In this document: piece by piece, positions 62,700 through 64,000 of the stretch
Layout of the letters: each line of letters starts with the position of its first letter
Numbering within the stretch: position 1 is the first letter of the stretch
Origin: Jejuia rubra
Lineage (GTDB): Bacteria > Bacteroidota > Bacteroidia > Flavobacteriales > Flavobacteriaceae
NCBI RefSeq assembly: GCF_042684665.1
Contig: NZ_JBHULY010000011.1
Span: 1 to 64,000 of the forward strand
DNA length: 64,000 nt
Direction: 5' to 3'
Made by a program: the position numbers and the translations under genes
Notes under the pieces: model-generated
Database searches by the model: none
What the model saw: only the letters and a program-made list of their open reading frames with translations
Told to the model about the DNA's origin: nothing

Positions 62700-63329
62700 T
62701 TATATCATTTCGACCTTTCCCGAAGACAGCATATAAACGCCTCCAACAATTTTAATCTCGCCGTCCAGCTCCATTTGCCTTAAAATAGCACTACGTTCAC
62801 GAATGCGTTCTATGGTAAGCTTTACATTATTTTCGACCGTTTTAGCCACAAAAGTTTTGTTAGTGGAATCATGAGTACCATCTACCTCGTCTTCGCTTTG
62901 CTTTACTGCTGGTAGAATGTTATACAATAACGGGGTGATATTTCCTAACTCCACTCTATCACAAGCCGCTTTTACGGCACCACAGCTTTCGTGACCCAAA
63001 ACCATTACCAACTTACTACCTGCCACTTTACAGGAATATTCCATACTCCCCAAAATATCGGTGTTTTCAAAATTCCCTGCCACACGGGCTACGAAAATAT
63101 CGCCAATAGCCTGATCTAAAACGGTTTCAACAGGCACTCTAGAATCAATACACGATAGCACAACTGCCTTAGGGTACTGCCCGCTTACGGTTAGTGATAC
63201 CAAGGCTGAATGGTCAATTTCCTGCATATCATTCTCTACAAATCTTTTATTGCCTTCCAGCAAGTCATTTAACACATCTGAGGGAGTTAAACTACTTTGA
63301 ATGTCCTTTGTTATTGCTATATTTTTCAT
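62700..63329 (-). CDS. Beta-type carbonic anhydrase
   Basis: 209 residues. Zinc ligands are in LSCIDSRVPVE (Cys, Asp) and LGHESCGAVKAA (His, Cys). It interconverts CO2 and bicarbonate. It follows the SulP-type transporter gene on the same strand, a pairing that often serves bicarbonate uptake. Confidence 0.93.
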   Translation of the reverse strand: MKNIAITKDIQSSLTPSDVLNDLLEGNKRFVENDMQEIDHSALVSLTVSGQYPKAVVLSCIDSRVPVETVLDQAIGDIFVARVAGNFENTDILGSMEYSCKVAGSKLVMVLGHESCGAVKAACDRVELGNITPLLYNILPAVKQSEDEVDGTHDSTNKTFVAKTVENNVKLTIERIRERSAILRQMELDGEIKIVGGVYMLSSGKVEMI

Positions 63330-63490
63330 TGTTCTATTTTATCTTAATTAATATTCGTCTTTAACGTTGACTTTTATCCATACTATACAGCCCTTAAATG
63401 TATCAAATACATGCTTGTTTGGCACAAAATACAGAGTAATATCAAGATCAAGTTCCATCAGATACCTTGGTTACCAATTCAAAATCTAAT

Positions 63491-64000
63491 CTATCTGGTA
63501 ATTTTATCTAATTTGAAAAATTCAATATAACTTTCGGGATTATCGATAGTCCCTCGTTCCGAAATCAATTTGATATCAATATTTCGTTCTTTTGCCTTCA
63601 CGGCAAAATCTTCAAGAATTTCTATGATGTCATTATCCAAATAACGTGTTTTAGTGACATCCAGTTCCAAAAATGAATCTGATGGCAATCGATCCAATTC
63701 CTTCAAAATAGCACCTTTATTAAAAAAGGTAACTTCCTCCGCCAGCGTCATTTTTATCTTACCGTCATCTACATCCTCGCCTTCCTTGTGCAGAAAATGG
63801 GAATTCTGAAAACTTTTTATCAAAATAACAATAATCCCTACACCCAGCCCGAGCCCAATGCCATACAATAAATCCACGAACACAATTCCAACAATAGTGA
63901 CAATAAATGGAATAAACTGCTTCCAACCTAAATTATACATTTTTTTGAACAACATGGGCTTTGCCAATTTATAGCCTACAACCAATAAAATAGCTGCTAA
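63491..64000 (-). CDS. SulP-family anion transporter, 5' part beyond the window
   Basis: The C-terminal ~169 residues are visible; the frame stays open to the window end. The last membrane segments include FIPFIVTIVGIVFVDLLYG and LGLGVGIIVILIKSF, followed by a cytoplasmic STAS domain (FNKGAILKELDRLPSDSFLE, then LDVTKTRYLDNDIIEILEDF). SulP proteins carry sulfate or bicarbonate; the carbonic anhydrase neighbour favours bicarbonate (inference). Confidence 0.88.
   Translation of the reverse strand, partial: LAAILLVVGYKLAKPMLFKKMYNLGWKQFIPFIVTIVGIVFVDLLYGIGLGLGVGIIVILIKSFQNSHFLHKEGEDVDDGKIKMTLAEEVTFFNKGAILKELDRLPSDSFLELDVTKTRYLDNDIIEILEDFAVKAKERNIDIKLISERGTIDNPESYIEFFKLDKITR

Noticed and set aside
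1..64000. CRISPR array, prophage, integrase, insertion sequence, tRNA or rRNA genes
   Set aside because: No regularly spaced repeats, transposase or integrase motifs, or tRNA-like cloverleaf sequence were seen while reading both strands.

Overview
The window is a piece of a Bacteroidota chromosome, most likely from a marine member of the Flavobacteriaceae. The clues are low GC by eye, perfect TAnnTTTG -7 boxes in front of many genes, hardly any strong Shine-Dalgarno sites, many lipoproteins, and family-typical genes: the IPExxxVDY protein beside pyruvate kinase, DUF6090 arrays, the PurF-like amidotransferase, and the acpP-fabF-rnc order. No tRNA, rRNA, insertion sequence or CRISPR array was seen.

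Layout. 1-8 kb: a visibly more GC-rich accessory block with a secreted double-VOC protein, an alginate-lyase-family enzyme, a trio of Tat-exported sugar enzymes (Gfo/Idh/MocA oxidoreductase, TIM-barrel isomerase/epimerase, enolase-superfamily enzyme), then a second VOC copy with a decayed fragment of a second lyase. 8.4-10.9 kb: a type II restriction-modification pair (C5 methyltransferase, MvaI/BcnI-like endonuclease). 11.2-20.3 kb: housekeeping genes pyk, IPExxxVDY, rnc, fabF and acpP on the minus strand; purN, an RNase HI, a PfkB kinase and an amidophosphoribosyltransferase-like gene on the plus strand. 20.4-23.7 kb: two tandem small-RNA units, an AraC regulator with a 56-residue partner, and a dead/live pair of secreted-protein genes. 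23.7-34.6 kb: a radical SAM protein, a YfcC transporter, an AraC-controlled membrane protein/DUF1772/NmrA operon, enoyl-CoA hydratase, a sensor kinase, an ALDH7-type dehydrogenase and an isoaspartyl peptidase. 34.7-39 kb: four tandem DUF6090 genes and a DUF418 gene. 39-49.4 kb: envelope genes (CAP lipoprotein, bacterial alpha-2-macroglobulin, secreted hydrolase, ankyrin protein, large secreted protein, TerB). 49.7-49.94 kb: an attenuator-like leader with a 30-codon ORF. 50-59 kb: TPR protein, kinase-fold protein, CysQ-like phosphatase, LysM/BON protein, gpsA, a DUF559 nuclease, conserved small genes and pheS. 59-64 kb: an EF-hand-repeat lipoprotein, a lipocalin-like lipoprotein, CvpA, and a beta carbonic anhydrase next to a SulP transporter cut by the window end.

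The most interesting items are non-coding or evolutionary. They are the tandem sRNA family (20.4-20.7 kb), the leader ORF with mutually exclusive hairpins (49.7-49.94 kb), a dispersed GCGTTA...TAACGC element (four copies), and a pheS/hypothetical-gene chimera that looks like the scar of a tandem duplication (61.0 kb). Next come the VOC/lyase duplication with decay and the DUF6090 array with near-constant N-termini and variable C-terminal regions. All family names come from recognising motifs by eye; no search was run.
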